Below, piece by piece: positions 9,887 through 20,839 of a stretch of DNA of 64,000 bases (within the stretch, counting starts at the first letter, position 1; each line of letters starts with the position of its first letter). A model generated the notes under the pieces. That model made no database searches. It was not told the origin of the DNA and saw only the letters and a program-made list of their open reading frames with translations. A program made the position numbers and the translations under genes. The DNA is from Opitutaceae bacterium (GTDB taxonomy: Bacteria; Verrucomicrobiota; Verrucomicrobiia; Opitutales; Opitutaceae), in the NCBI GenBank assembly GCA_005792355.1, contig SXSC01000282.1, forward strand, positions 1-64,000, in the 5' to 3' direction.

Positions 9887-10400
9887 ATCCCGCCACCTGC
9901 CTGTGCCGGCAGTACGACACCCGTGCCGCCGGCCGATCCGGCGCCGCTGAGACGGTGAGGACCCGCCGGGTGCCGCTGTCGGTCGCAAGCCGGTGGTTCA
10001 TGGCGATTTCGCCCGACGCTCGGCTTGCTAGCTCATCAATCGTACGGATCAAACGTGGCAGGTGCTGCCGGGCAGACTTCTTTATCAAAATTCTGCTGAA
10101 AAAATGACCTGTTTTTTAGGGAAATTTCGCGCTGGAGAGTAGGACACCTTTACCAACCTCGCTTCGAATCACACCCCGCCTCGCTCCTTCGGCCAATGAA
10201 GCATGCCACCGAATTCATTTCAATTGCAGCGAGCGTCCACGACTTCGCTGCACCTTTCGTGCCCCCGGCGTACCGCCGGTTTGGGCCCGAATCGGCAGCA
10301 AAAAGGATGCGACGGTAATACAGCGGTAACATGGGCCGGGCACTCTCGCGTTCCACGTCTCCTGCTCTGCCACCCGTCACCGATCAGATCGATTTTCTCC
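9887..10400. other. Intergenic region before the collagen-like gene
   Basis: A 514-base gap holding the second copy of the putative ECF promoter motif (10105-10134). The stretch from there to the ATG at 10401 would be a leader of about 265 bases. A reading frame in phase with the collagen-like protein is open from 10203 but encodes no recognisable sequence, whereas a good signal peptide starts at 10401. Nothing else was recognised. Confidence 0.45.
10105..10134 (+). promoter_or_regulatory. Candidate ECF promoter, copy 2 (TGACCT-N10-GAAATTTCGCGCTG)
   Basis: TGACCT at 10105-10110, ten unrelated bases, then GAAATTTCGCGCTG at 10121-10134. Sequence and spacing match the motif at 1604-1633 while the ten-base spacer differs, which argues for selection rather than a copied block. 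It lies 266 bases upstream of the collagen-like gene. Confidence 0.5.
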
Positions 10401-12098
10401 ATGAAAACAAATAACATCATCAGGAACCTAATCAGCGCATTGCTCGCGACCACGATGACGTCGCTGTACGCCGCCGCGACAAATCCGACGATTCAAAACG
10501 CCAGTTACGACCCGAGCACCAAAGTAATCACTATCGCCGGGGAGAGTTTGGGCAACGGTAACCTTTCGTCGACCGTCAGGTTTGATGGAAATGCGGTCCC
10601 GGCGAGCTACCAAGCCGCCACTGGAAGAATACTCGCGACGCTTCCGGCGCAACCCGCTGCCGGGACGTATTTGCTGACCGTGGGGCAAGGCACCAACAAC
10701 GCCTTGTCGCTCGATCTGACGATTGGTGCGGTTGGTCCTGCGGGCCCACAAGGACCGAAAGGCGAGATCGGCGACACCGGTCCGCAAGGGTCGCCAGGTC
10801 TTCAGGGCGCTCAGGGGCTGGCGGGCATGCAAGGGCTCCAAGGTCCCAAGGGTGATCCGGGAACACAGGGGCCACAGGGTGTTCAGGGCCAGAAGGGAGA
10901 TCAGGGTTTTACGGGAGCGGCCGGTGCACAAGGTCTCAAAGGGGACAAGGGCGACCCGGGTGAACAAGGTGCACCGGGAATTCAGGGACTCAAGGGGGAC
11001 ACTGGTGCGGTGGGGGCAACGGGAGCAGTCGGCCCAACTGGGTTGCAAGGTCTCAAGGGCGACAACGGTGGTACGGGTCCGCAGGGAGTTGCCGGGGCCG
11101 CCGGTGCGACGGGTGCCACCGGCCTTCAAGGTCCAGCCGGACCACAGGGTGTTCAAGGGCTGGCGGGTTCATCCGGCCCGAATCCGTTACAGGTCGCTTT
11201 GAAGAAATGGTATGGCGCCAACCAGAGCACCTCGTTTGATCTTACAAGCGCCGCGGGAACAGGCTACCCTCCGTTCATGGGTGGCATCGACACTCCAACT
11301 TTCGATGGGGCGAACATCTGGGCTCCCATTTCCTACGGATCCAACAATCCCGGCGTTCTAGTCAAGTTGCGCGCCAATGACGGAGCAATTCTGGGAGCAT
11401 ACCCCTCCGGCTACGAGGCGGGTGCCGCCACGTTCGACGGGGCAAATATCTGGGTAAATGCGGCGGGCGAAAACCGAGTTTGGAAATTCCGCGCGACCGA
11501 CGGAGCGTTGCTGGGCAGGTATGCGGTCGGGGCCTGGCCTGTCGCGATGGTCTTTGATGGAGCCAACATCTGGGTGGCGAATGCCAACAGTGGCAATGTG
11601 ACGAAACTCCGCGCGAGCGACGGGGCGAGCCTCGCCACCGTGGGAACCGGAAACTCGCCGAGCGATCTCGTCTTCGATGGGCAGAATGTCTGGGTCGCGA
11701 ATGACAACAGCTCCTCGCTCACCATCCTGCGGGCCAGCGATGCCGCCAATTTGGGTTCGATCTGGCTGTCCAACCGGCCCTCCGGAATCACGTTCGACGG
11801 CACCTACCTTTGGGTGTCGAGCAATGATGGTGCGCCGGGCCGCGTTAAGAAAATCCGCGTGAGCGATCGGGCGATTGTCGGGGATTTTGCGACGGCGGGC
11901 TCCGGCGGCTATACTGTCAAAATCATTTCCGACGGGGTGAATGTCTGGGTGTCCAACCCGGGACTCGGAATCGTGACCAAGATGGCGGGCGACGGTACGA
12001 TTCTCGGGGCATATTCCGCGATCGGCACGTGGGGATTCGCGTTCGATGGAGTCAACGTCTGGACCGCGGGAGCTCCCCGCTGGATTACCAAGCTCTGA
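10401..12098 (+). CDS. Secreted collagen-like protein with IPT/TIG-like N-terminus and propeller-like C-terminus
   Basis: A 565-residue exported protein. Residues 1-25 form a signal peptide ending LYAAA. Residues about 28-110 resemble an IPT/TIG beta-sandwich. Residues 112-261 (bases 10734-11183) are 50 uninterrupted Gly-X-Y triplets, rich in GLQ, GPQ, GLKGD and GAT, expected to form a collagen-like triple helix. Residues about 285-565 carry repeated FDGANIWVAN and KLRASDG units every 40-45 residues, typical of an NHL/YVTN-like beta-propeller. Bacterial collagens are usually surface stalks carrying binding heads, so a trimeric cell-surface or matrix protein is likely (inference). The ATG at 10401 is chosen because the signal peptide starts there. 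The upstream motif shared with the first kinase suggests coregulation. Confidence 0.88.
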   Translation: MKTNNIIRNLISALLATTMTSLYAAATNPTIQNASYDPSTKVITIAGESLGNGNLSSTVRFDGNAVPASYQAATGRILATLPAQPAAGTYLLTVGQGTNNALSLDLTIGAVGPAGPQGPKGEIGDTGPQGSPGLQGAQGLAGMQGLQGPKGDPGTQGPQGVQGQKGDQGFTGAAGAQGLKGDKGDPGEQGAPGIQGLKGDTGAVGATGAVGPTGLQGLKGDNGGTGPQGVAGAAGATGATGLQGPAGPQGVQGLAGSSGPNPLQVALKKWYGANQSTSFDLTSAAGTGYPPFMGGIDTPTFDGANIWAPISYGSNNPGVLVKLRANDGAILGAYPSGYEAGAATFDGANIWVNAAGENRVWKFRATDGALLGRYAVGAWPVAMVFDGANIWVANANSGNVTKLRASDGASLATVGTGNSPSDLVFDGQNVWVANDNSSSLTILRASDAANLGSIWLSNRPSGITFDGTYLWVSSNDGAPGRVKKIRVSDRAIVGDFATAGSGGYTVKIISDGVNVWVSNPGLGIVTKMAGDGTILGAYSAIGTWGFAFDGVNVWTAGAPRWITKL

Positions 12099-12219
12099 CG
12101 GCGCCATGAGGTATCGCCAAACGTGAGACGACAAGCGGCGGTGATTCCGGCGGTGTAAACCGCCGGCCAACCTCAGGGCCGGCACGATTCGGGATCGCCG
12201 CAAACCAGCTTCGACTCCC

Positions 12220-12366
12220 ATGAAAACGACACCCATCCCGACGGGATTTGGACCCGCGCCGACGGGCTATGTCTACATCGGTGGCTACGCGATCGAGCTG
12301 AAGAATCGCACGAGTGGTCCGGGAGGAAAGGTGCACTTCGATGTGAACGTTTATCGAAAACAGTAA
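12220..12366 (+). CDS. Small unknown ORF (48 residues)
   Basis: An ATG-to-TAA frame starting MKTTPIPTGFGPAPTGYVYI and ending VHFDVNVYRKQ, 121 bases after the collagen-like gene. It has no signal peptide and I recognise no family. Its aromatic and glycine-rich makeup, with an alternating VHFDVNVY end, looks like a beta-strand fragment, so it may be a short structural protein or the relic of a longer gene. The position just upstream of a strong hairpin (12379-12414) is compatible with a final cistron. Coding status is uncertain. Confidence 0.35.
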   Translation: MKTTPIPTGFGPAPTGYVYIGGYAIELKNRTSGPGGKVHFDVNVYRKQ

Positions 12367-12378
12367 CCGGTTTCTGCG

Positions 12379-12414
12379 CCCAACGAGTCGCCCCTCCGGG
12401 GCGCCACCGTTGGG
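12379..12414 (+). terminator. Compound hairpin after the collagen-like region
   Basis: Outer arms CCCAACG (12379-12385) and CGTTGGG (12408-12414) enclose an inner stem CGCCCC/GGGGCG (12389-12394, 12398-12403) with a TCC loop. There is no T-run, so it may instead be one of the palindromic repeats scattered in this window. It sits between convergent genes. Confidence 0.45.
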
Positions 12415-12429
12415 TCGCAGGGACCACCA

Positions 12430-12480
12430 GGCCCAGCAGGGCCTGCCGGGCCGGCAGGATCCCGCGGGTCCTGCTGGGCC
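12430..12480. repeat. GC-rich nested inverted repeat
   Basis: Perfect 11-base arms GGCCCAGCAGG (12430-12440) and CCTGCTGGGCC (12470-12480) enclose a second palindrome, CCTGCCGG/CCGGCAGG (12442-12449, 12451-12458). Lying between convergent genes, it could terminate transcription in both directions. Read forward it happens to encode GPPGPAGPAGPAG, a collagen-like string, but no open gene contains it. Confidence 0.5.
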
Positions 12481-12485
12481 GCAGG

Positions 12486-12502
12486 TTTTCGCGGCGCGAA
12501 AA
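12486..12502 (-). terminator. Hairpin immediately after corA
   Basis: TTTTCG (12486-12491) pairs with CGAAAA (12497-12502) around a five-base loop, directly after the corA stop codon. Read on the minus strand the hairpin ends in four T residues, so it could be a short intrinsic terminator. Confidence 0.4.
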
Positions 12503-12503
12503 T

Positions 12504-13472
12504 CTAGAACCACTTCTTCTTCTTCAAGTAGATCACCATCAAGATCGTGGTCACGAGGGTGGAGCCGATCGCCCAGGGGTAGCCGTGCTTCAGTTCCGGC
12601 ATCGATTCGAAGTTCATGCCGTACCATGTGCCGATGACCATGATCGGAATCGTGACAGCCGTAATCGCGGTGAGGAACTTGATGCCCTCGTTGGCTTCGA
12701 AGGCGGCCTTGTTCAGGTAAATGTCGAAGGCCATCATCAGCCGTTCGTGGTAGCCGACGGCGGTGTCTTCGAGGCGGGCGAGGTTGTCGCGCAGGTCGCG
12801 GAAATACGGCAGCAGCTTGGGGCGGATCATCTTGCTGTCGCCGCGGGCGAGGCGGTCGATCACATCGCGCTGCGGGCGCACGATCGTGCGGAGGCGGGTG
12901 AAGTCGTTGCGCACATGGAGCATTTCGCCGACCAGCGTCTTGTGCACCGACTCCTGGGCGAGGACGTGCTCCTCGAGTTCCTCCAGTTCGGCGCGGAGCT
13001 CGTCAATCACGGGGGCGTAGTTGTCGACGAGCAGATCGATGATCGTGTGGGCGATGCGGTCGGGGCCGCGCGGGCCAACGCCCACGTTCTTGACCGTGCG
13101 ATCGATCATGGTCGTCACCGAGCGCAGCGGCGCGGTGTGAAAGGTGACGAGGTAGTCCTTGCCGAGAAAGAGATCGAGTTCGGTGGTGTTGAATTTCTCG
13201 GTGCGGGTGAAGTCGATCGCATGGGTGACGATGAAGAGGTAGTCCTCGTAATCCTCGACCTTGGGCAGGGAGTTGGGCGCGACGCAGTCCTCGATCGCGA
13301 GCGGGTGAAACTGGAAAACGCCCTCGAGGATGGCCTTGATTTCCTCTGGCGTGGGGGTGGCGAGGTCGACCCAGAGAACCAGTCCCTTGTCGGCGCTCAC
13401 CAGCCGGAGAGCCTCCAACTCGAGGTCCTGGCCGACGAGTTTGCCATCACTGAAGATGAAAGAGCGAATCAT
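12504..13472 (-). CDS. corA: Magnesium/cobalt transporter CorA
   Basis: A 322-residue CorA, the usual length for the family. The protein forms a pentameric inner-membrane channel importing Mg2+ (also Co2+ and Ni2+). The long N-terminal cytoplasmic domain includes HPLAIEDCVAPNSLPKVEDY, typical of CorA, followed by the long stalk helix. The selectivity motif YGMNF (Gly-Met-Asn at 285-287) sits at the end of TM1 (about 262-284), TM2 is at about 297-315, and the protein ends in the basic tail KKKKWF, as in the family. It lies downstream of the EIIA-like gene on the same strand, with a 357-base gap full of palindromes, so it is probably transcribed on its own. Confidence 0.96.
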   Translation of the reverse strand: MIRSFIFSDGKLVGQDLELEALRLVSADKGLVLWVDLATPTPEEIKAILEGVFQFHPLAIEDCVAPNSLPKVEDYEDYLFIVTHAIDFTRTEKFNTTELDLFLGKDYLVTFHTAPLRSVTTMIDRTVKNVGVGPRGPDRIAHTIIDLLVDNYAPVIDELRAELEELEEHVLAQESVHKTLVGEMLHVRNDFTRLRTIVRPQRDVIDRLARGDSKMIRPKLLPYFRDLRDNLARLEDTAVGYHERLMMAFDIYLNKAAFEANEGIKFLTAITAVTIPIMVIGTWYGMNFESMPELKHGYPWAIGSTLVTTILMVIYLKKKKWF

Positions 13473-13829
13473 CGGGACGGAGCGTGATGATTTGGCACGA
13501 CGGCGTCGAGCCGCGAGGAGATGAGAATTTCGAAGGGGGTGCGTCTCCGAGTTGACGCTGCGAATTAGAGTGCGGGCTCAAGGAGGGGCGCTTGCCCAAG
13601 CGCCCATGGCAACCGCAGCGTGGCGGCGGTTGGCAACCGCCGATCCGTCGGCCGCACCTCAGCCGGCGTCAACCTTGAGAGCCCCAACCCGATGAGGACA
13701 TCGGGTTCCACCTTTCAGTGTTTTCGTTTTCAGCGGTAAAATGCACCCGACTTTATCAAGACGGCCAAGGCTGGTGCGCACCGTGAATTCCGAACGCCGA
13801 ACTCCCAACATCGTACTCCCAGCTCCGAA
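13473..13829. other. Intergenic region with three hairpins upstream of corA
   Basis: A 357-base gap that should contain the corA promoter near 13473-13560. The part at 13586-13707 is a series of short palindromes (listed separately). No gene or convincing -35/-10 pair was seen. Confidence 0.5.
13586..13750 (+). repeat. Palindromic repeat cluster; includes partial copy A of the two-hairpin element
   Basis: Three hairpins in a row: GGGCGCTTG/CAAGCGCCC (13586-13605), GGCGGTT/AACCGCC (13625-13641) and AACCCGATG/CATCGGGTT (13686-13707). The last hairpin and its right flank (TTCCACC, then AGTGTTTTCGTTTTC) recur at 27465-27510 and, inverted, at 40030-40075. The first hairpins differ in sequence but share the style xxxTTG-loop-CAAxxx with the other members. 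Confidence 0.7.
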
Positions 13830-14300
13830 TCAGAGCCCCAGCTTTACTTCGGCGGCGGCGACGGCGGCGATGAAGGCTTCGGGGGTGGGAGCGGTCAGAA
13901 ACGTGGCACGGTCGGCGGGATCCTTGAGGATCTTGCACAGGGCGCTGACGACGGCGAGGTAGTCGCCGGGTTTGCTCTTCGGGGTGCCGAGGACGAAGAA
14001 GAGGCGGACGATTTCGCCATTCGCATCGAAGGGGATGCCGGCGGCGCTGCGGCCGACGGCGAGGACGATTTGCTTCACGTGCTCGGTGCGGGCGTGGGGC
14101 AGGGCGATAGCGTTGCCGAGACAGGTGGTGTCCAGCCGGTCACGGGCGAGGAGTTCCTCGTAAAAGCCGGCGAAATTGGCGACGTCGGGATGACCGTCGA
14201 GGAGTTTCGCGACCTCGTGGAGAGCGGCCGTGCGTCGTGTGCCATGCACGTGCAGCGCGATGCGCGAGGGATCAAGGAGCGAGGTGATGCGGCCAGCCAT
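13830..14300 (-). CDS. PTS EIIA type-2 (PtsN-like) domain protein
   Basis: A 156-residue single-domain protein of the fructose/mannitol/nitrogen EIIA family (PF00359). The active-site segment is GNAIALPHAR with phosphorylatable His69, preceded by the typical ELLARDRLDTTCLG region and followed by IRLFFVLGTPKSK-like strands. With no EIIB or EIIC next to it, it more likely has a regulatory role like PtsN (EIIA-Ntr), receiving phosphate from NPr or HPr and adjusting ion transport or nitrogen metabolism, than sugar uptake (inference). CorA, an ion transporter, is the next gene on the strand, though the long gap argues against one transcript. Its partners are not in this window. Confidence 0.88.
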   Translation of the reverse strand: MAGRITSLLDPSRIALHVHGTRRTAALHEVAKLLDGHPDVANFAGFYEELLARDRLDTTCLGNAIALPHARTEHVKQIVLAVGRSAAGIPFDANGEIVRLFFVLGTPKSKPGDYLAVVSALCKILKDPADRATFLTAPTPEAFIAAVAAAEVKLGL

Positions 14301-14444
14301 GGATCAAAGAGCGAATGATGAATGCCGAAAGAGGAAAGGAGAAAGTGCTGCCGGCCCCGGGCGCCGAGGTGGAATCCGCGACGATTTCCGGAATGCACCA
14401 ATCATTCTCTTTCCTCGTTCCCTCAATCTGACCAGAACAAACCT

Positions 14445-14521
14445 GAGGTAAAAAATGGGGAGGGTGAAAGATGAAAACCAGACGCCTCGGCGGGCACATT
14501 TTACCCAGCATTTTTTACCTC
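14445..14521. repeat. Inverted repeat with 13-base perfect arms
   Basis: GAGGTAAAAAATG (14445-14457) is perfectly matched by CATTTTTTACCTC (14509-14521) around a 51-base spacer. The pattern resembles REP-like elements or the ends of a tiny non-autonomous element. Confidence 0.55.
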
Positions 14522-14603
14522 CACGCGCAATCGGTTCGGCGTCGGTTGCGACTGCAGCGCGAAGCCGAGTGCGGCGACCCTGTTTTCCGGCTCCGCCGAA
14601 GAT

Positions 14604-14676
14604 GACAAAGGAATGGGGACAAAGGAATCAAGGCCGGGGGATTGGGGTTTTATTCCCCGGTCCCCATTCCTCTGTC
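14604..14676. repeat. Inverted repeat with 17-base arms (one mismatch)
   Basis: GACAAAGGAATGGGGAC (14604-14620) faces GTCCCCATTCCTCTGTC (14660-14676); 16 of 17 positions pair. Between them CCGGGG and CCCCGG form an inner stem. Possible REP/MITE-like element or bidirectional terminator. Confidence 0.6.
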
Positions 14677-14768
14677 AGAGGATTGGGTTTGGTGCTTTCT
14701 TGCGGCTAACTCCGCCCGGCTTGCCCGCCGGAGGCTCGTTGTGGTTGCTGCGTCAGGAAGGGTCCGGG

Positions 14769-17276
14769 CTACGCCGGGGATTCGGCGGGTGCGGCGGGCG
14801 CTTCACCAGAGGCGGCCTGTTGCTCGTCGGTCTCGACGATGCGGGCGATGCTGAGCAGTTTGTCGCCGGCTTCGAGGGAAACCAGCCGGACGCCTTTCGC
14901 GCCGCGGTTGGTTTCACGAATCGTGTTCACCGGGCAGCGCACGCTCTGGCCCTTGGCGGTCAGGAGCATGATCTCGTCGGTGTCCTTCACGCTGAGGGCG
15001 CCGGCGAGATTGACGGAGCCGTCCTCGGGGAGGGTGATGGCCCAGACGCCGGAGCCGCCGCGGTTGATGAGGCGATAATCCTCGAAGCGGGTGCGCACGC
15101 CGAGGCCGGCTTCGCTGGCGACGAGGAACTTGGCCTGGTGATCGACGACCTCGATGACCTGCAGGTAGTCGCTCTCAAGTTTGAAGCGCATGCCCGTGAC
15201 CCCGCCAGTGGCGCGACCGGTGGGGCGGAAGATGTCCTCGCCGGACTCGGCGTCGCGTTCGCGGAAGCGCACGGCGAGCCCCTGGTGGGAGACCAGAATA
15301 ATCTCGTCGTTGCCGGTGGTCAGGACGGTGCCGATCACACTGTCGCCCTCGGCGAGGTTGATGCCGATCAGGCCGCCGTCGCGGGTGCAGTTGGCGTAAT
15401 CGGCGAGCGAGCTCTTTTTGATCACGCCGCTCTTGGTCGCCATGACGAGGAATTGATCTGCGGCGAAATCCTTGACGCAAAGCATCGCGGCGATCTTTTC
15501 GCCCTCGGCGAGCCGGAGGAACGAGGAGACGGACTTACCGCGGGAGGTGCGGGTGCCTTCGGGGACATCATACACCTTCTTCGCATGGCATTGGCCGATG
15601 CTCGTCAGAAAGAGGATGTAGTCGTGCGTCGAGGCGGTGAAGAGGTTCTCCACGAAATCCTCCTCGTACGTTTCCGCGCCGATCACGCCCTTGCCACCGC
15701 GTTTTTGGGAGCGGTAATCGGCGACGGGGGTGCGCTTGATGAAGCCGAGGTGGGAGACCGTGATGACGCAGCCCTCGTTCGGGATGACGTCTTCCATGCG
15801 GAATTCGCCCGCCGAGCCGATGATCTCGGTGCGCCGGGGCGAGGTGTATTTCTCCTTCATCTCGCCGAGTTCTTTTTTGATTAGGGCGAGGAGGACCGCC
15901 TCGGACTCCAGGATGCCGCGGAGTTCGAGGATGAGCACTTCCAACGCAAGGTATTCCGCCTCGATCTTGCCACGCTCGAGGCCGGTGAGCTGGTAGAGGC
16001 GGAGTTCAAGGATCGCGTCGGTCTGCCGCTCGGAGAGGGGATACTTCGCCATCAACTTCACCTTGGCCTCCTCGCGGTTTTGGGAGGCGCGGATGATTTT
16101 GACGAAATCATCGAGGTTATCGAGGGCGATGATGTAGCCCTCGAGGATGTGCGCGCGGTCCTCGGCCTCGCGGAGGCGAAACTTGGTGCGGCGCGTGACA
16201 ACATCGCGGCGGTGCTCGATGTAGCACTCGATGAGCTCCTTGATGTTCATCTGCTTCGGCCGCTTCTTGTCGAGGGCCAGGAGCGTGACACCGAAGGAGG
16301 ACTCGAGCGCGGTCTTCTGAAACAACTGGTTGATGACGACCTTCGCCTGCTCGCCGCGTTTCAGCTCGATGACGATGCGGGTGTTTTCGTCGGACTCGTC
16401 GCGGAGATCGCGGATGCCGTCAATCTGCTTTTCCCCGACGAGCTCGGCGATGCGCAGGACGAGAGTGTTGCGGTTAACGTTATACGGAATTTCCGTGATG
16501 ACGATCTGTTCCATGCCGCCCTTGAGCTCCTCGGTGTGGGCCTTGCCGCGCGTGCGGACGATGCCTTTGCCGGTTTTCAGGTAGCTCAGGATGCCCTCGC
16601 GACCGGAGATGATGCCGCCGGTCGGGTAGTCGGGTCCCTTGACGATGTCGCAGATCGCGTCGACGGAGATGCGCGGGTTGTCGATGATGGCGACGGTGGC
16701 GTCGATGATCTCGTCGAGGTTGTGCGGCGGGATGTTCGTCGTCATACCGACGGCGATTCCGGTCGAGCCGTTCATCAACAGATTTGGCAGCGCGGAGGGC
16801 AGGACGGTCGGCTCGGTGGTCGACTCCTTGTAGTTGGGGACGAAGTCGACGGTGTCCTCCTCGATGTGCTTGAGCAGATCTTCGGCAACGTCCTTCAGCC
16901 GCGCCTCGGTGTAACGATAGGCTGCGGGTGGATCACCGTCGACGGAACCGAAGTTGCCCTGGGGATCGATGAGCGGATAACGCATGACCCACGGCTGCGC
17001 CATGCGAACGAGCGTGTCGTAGACGGAGGAGTCGCCGTGCGGGTGGTAGTTCTTGAGCACCTCGCCGACGACGCCGGCGCACTTGTCGAAGGCGCGGTTG
17101 TGCAGCAGGCCCTCGCGGAGCATGGCATAGAGGACGCGGCGTTGCACGGGCTTCAGGCCGTCGCGGGCGTCGGGCCGGGCGCGCGAGATGATGACCGACA
17201 TCGAGTATTCGATGTAGGCCGTCTGCATGATGTCGGTGATGTTGGCCGAGGAGAGTTTTTCGTTGGCGGTGTACAC
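14769..17276 (-). CDS. gyrA: DNA gyrase subunit A
   Basis: An 835-residue GyrA, the DNA-cleaving subunit that with GyrB introduces negative supercoils. Catalytic Tyr122 lies in RYTEARL. The quinolone region reads HPHGDSSVYDT with Ser83 and Asp87, so no classical resistance change is present. The C-terminal pinwheel carries the GyrA box QKRGGKGV (Gln524), which separates gyrase from topoisomerase IV. The GTG at 17276 gives an N-terminus of family-typical length; the frame continues upstream to an ATG at 17396, overlapping the previous gene by 47 bases. Neither start has a clear Shine-Dalgarno, and a pyrimidine-rich run lies just before the GTG. It is the last gene of a gyrB - unknown - gyrA cluster. 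Confidence 0.96.
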   Translation of the reverse strand: MYTANEKLSSANITDIMQTAYIEYSMSVIISRARPDARDGLKPVQRRVLYAMLREGLLHNRAFDKCAGVVGEVLKNYHPHGDSSVYDTLVRMAQPWVMRYPLIDPQGNFGSVDGDPPAAYRYTEARLKDVAEDLLKHIEEDTVDFVPNYKESTTEPTVLPSALPNLLMNGSTGIAVGMTTNIPPHNLDEIIDATVAIIDNPRISVDAICDIVKGPDYPTGGIISGREGILSYLKTGKGIVRTRGKAHTEELKGGMEQIVITEIPYNVNRNTLVLRIAELVGEKQIDGIRDLRDESDENTRIVIELKRGEQAKVVINQLFQKTALESSFGVTLLALDKKRPKQMNIKELIECYIEHRRDVVTRRTKFRLREAEDRAHILEGYIIALDNLDDFVKIIRASQNREEAKVKLMAKYPLSERQTDAILELRLYQLTGLERGKIEAEYLALEVLILELRGILESEAVLLALIKKELGEMKEKYTSPRRTEIIGSAGEFRMEDVIPNEGCVITVSHLGFIKRTPVADYRSQKRGGKGVIGAETYEEDFVENLFTASTHDYILFLTSIGQCHAKKVYDVPEGTRTSRGKSVSSFLRLAEGEKIAAMLCVKDFAADQFLVMATKSGVIKKSSLADYANCTRDGGLIGINLAEGDSVIGTVLTTGNDEIILVSHQGLAVRFRERDAESGEDIFRPTGRATGGVTGMRFKLESDYLQVIEVVDHQAKFLVASEAGLGVRTRFEDYRLINRGGSGVWAITLPEDGSVNLAGALSVKDTDEIMLLTAKGQSVRCPVNTIRETNRGAKGVRLVSLEAGDKLLSIARIVETDEQQAASGEAPAAPAESPA

Positions 17277-17280
17277 GCGG

Positions 17281-17349
17281 GAAGGGAAAGGGAGAGGGAA
17301 AGGGAGAGTGACGCGGGAGAGGGGAGAGCGGGAGACAGGGAGACAGGAC
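17281..17349. repeat. GA/CT-rich simple repeat between the unknown gene and gyrA
   Basis: On the plus strand it reads as alternating GGAAAG and GGAGAG units. On the coding (minus) strand this is a pyrimidine tract immediately before the gyrA GTG. Similar GA-rich runs occur at about 690-735 and inside rnpB at about 25581-25612. Confidence 0.6.
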
Positions 17350-17757
17350 TCAGGTGCTGAGGGTTGCCGGGCTGATTGTTGACCAAGGGCGTGCATCCAC
17401 GAAACGCGCGAGGTGAGCGACGATTTCGGTGGCGATAACGGCGTTGGTCTTGATCGCGAGCGCGGCGACGATTACATAGTCGGCAAAGAATTTGCGCGTG
17501 CGGCCGTTGTTGCGCTCCATCGCGGCTTTGAGGCGTGGCCACGCCCACTCGCCATAACCAGGATGTTTCTTTTCCCAGTGATCAAACACCGCCAGGTATT
17601 CCCGCCCCTTCGGGTTACGCTTGGCGGCGGCCGACGCGAACTCTTCGGGCGTCATTTCCCTGCGCCGCGTAGCCGCCGCCCGCGGTGTGCTGCGCGCAGA
17701 GGTGCGAAGCGGATGAGTTTTCTTGAGAGTCGGAGGTGTCGTGGGGAGTGGCTTCAT
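17350..17757 (-). CDS. Unknown protein encoded between gyrB and gyrA (135 residues)
   Basis: I do not recognise a family. The first 35 or so residues are basic and low-complexity (Thr/Pro/Arg). From about residue 35 the sequence looks folded and helical: TPEEFASAAAKRNPKGREYL, then FDHWEKKHPGYGEWAWPRLK and RTRKFFADYVIVAALAIKTN. Support for coding: it fills an otherwise empty gap on the gyr strand, starts 39 bases after the gyrB stop, and has GGAAGA eight bases before its ATG, the best ribosome site in the cluster. No membrane segment or signal peptide is evident. The context suggests a DNA-associated or gyrase-linked role, but that is guilt by association only. Confidence 0.6.
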   Translation of the reverse strand: MKPLPTTPPTLKKTHPLRTSARSTPRAAATRRREMTPEEFASAAAKRNPKGREYLAVFDHWEKKHPGYGEWAWPRLKAAMERNNGRTRKFFADYVIVAALAIKTNAVIATEIVAHLARFVDARPWSTISPATLST

Positions 17758-17796
17758 GGCATTTTCTTCCGTTGACAGAATAACTGAACATCCGGT

Positions 17797-20839
<3,043 letters not shown>

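Larger units (their letters stand above)
14301..14768. other. Intergenic region downstream of gyrA with two inverted repeats
   Basis: A 468-base gap between the gyrA stop and the EIIA start. It carries the inverted repeats at 14445-14521 and 14604-14676, possibly serving as terminators for gyrA. No gene was recognised. Confidence 0.5.

Noticed and set aside
12421..12480. Possible collagen pseudogene (GPPGPAGPAGPAG)
   Set aside because: No open frame surrounds it; the sequence is better explained as a nested GC-rich inverted repeat.
15661..15720. Possibility that the gyrA-like gene is parC
   Set aside because: The intact GyrA box QKRGGKGV and linkage to gyrB point to gyrase.
16080..17360. 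Long open frame antisense to gyrA
   Set aside because: Shadow of gyrA codon bias in GC-rich DNA; no recognisable protein.
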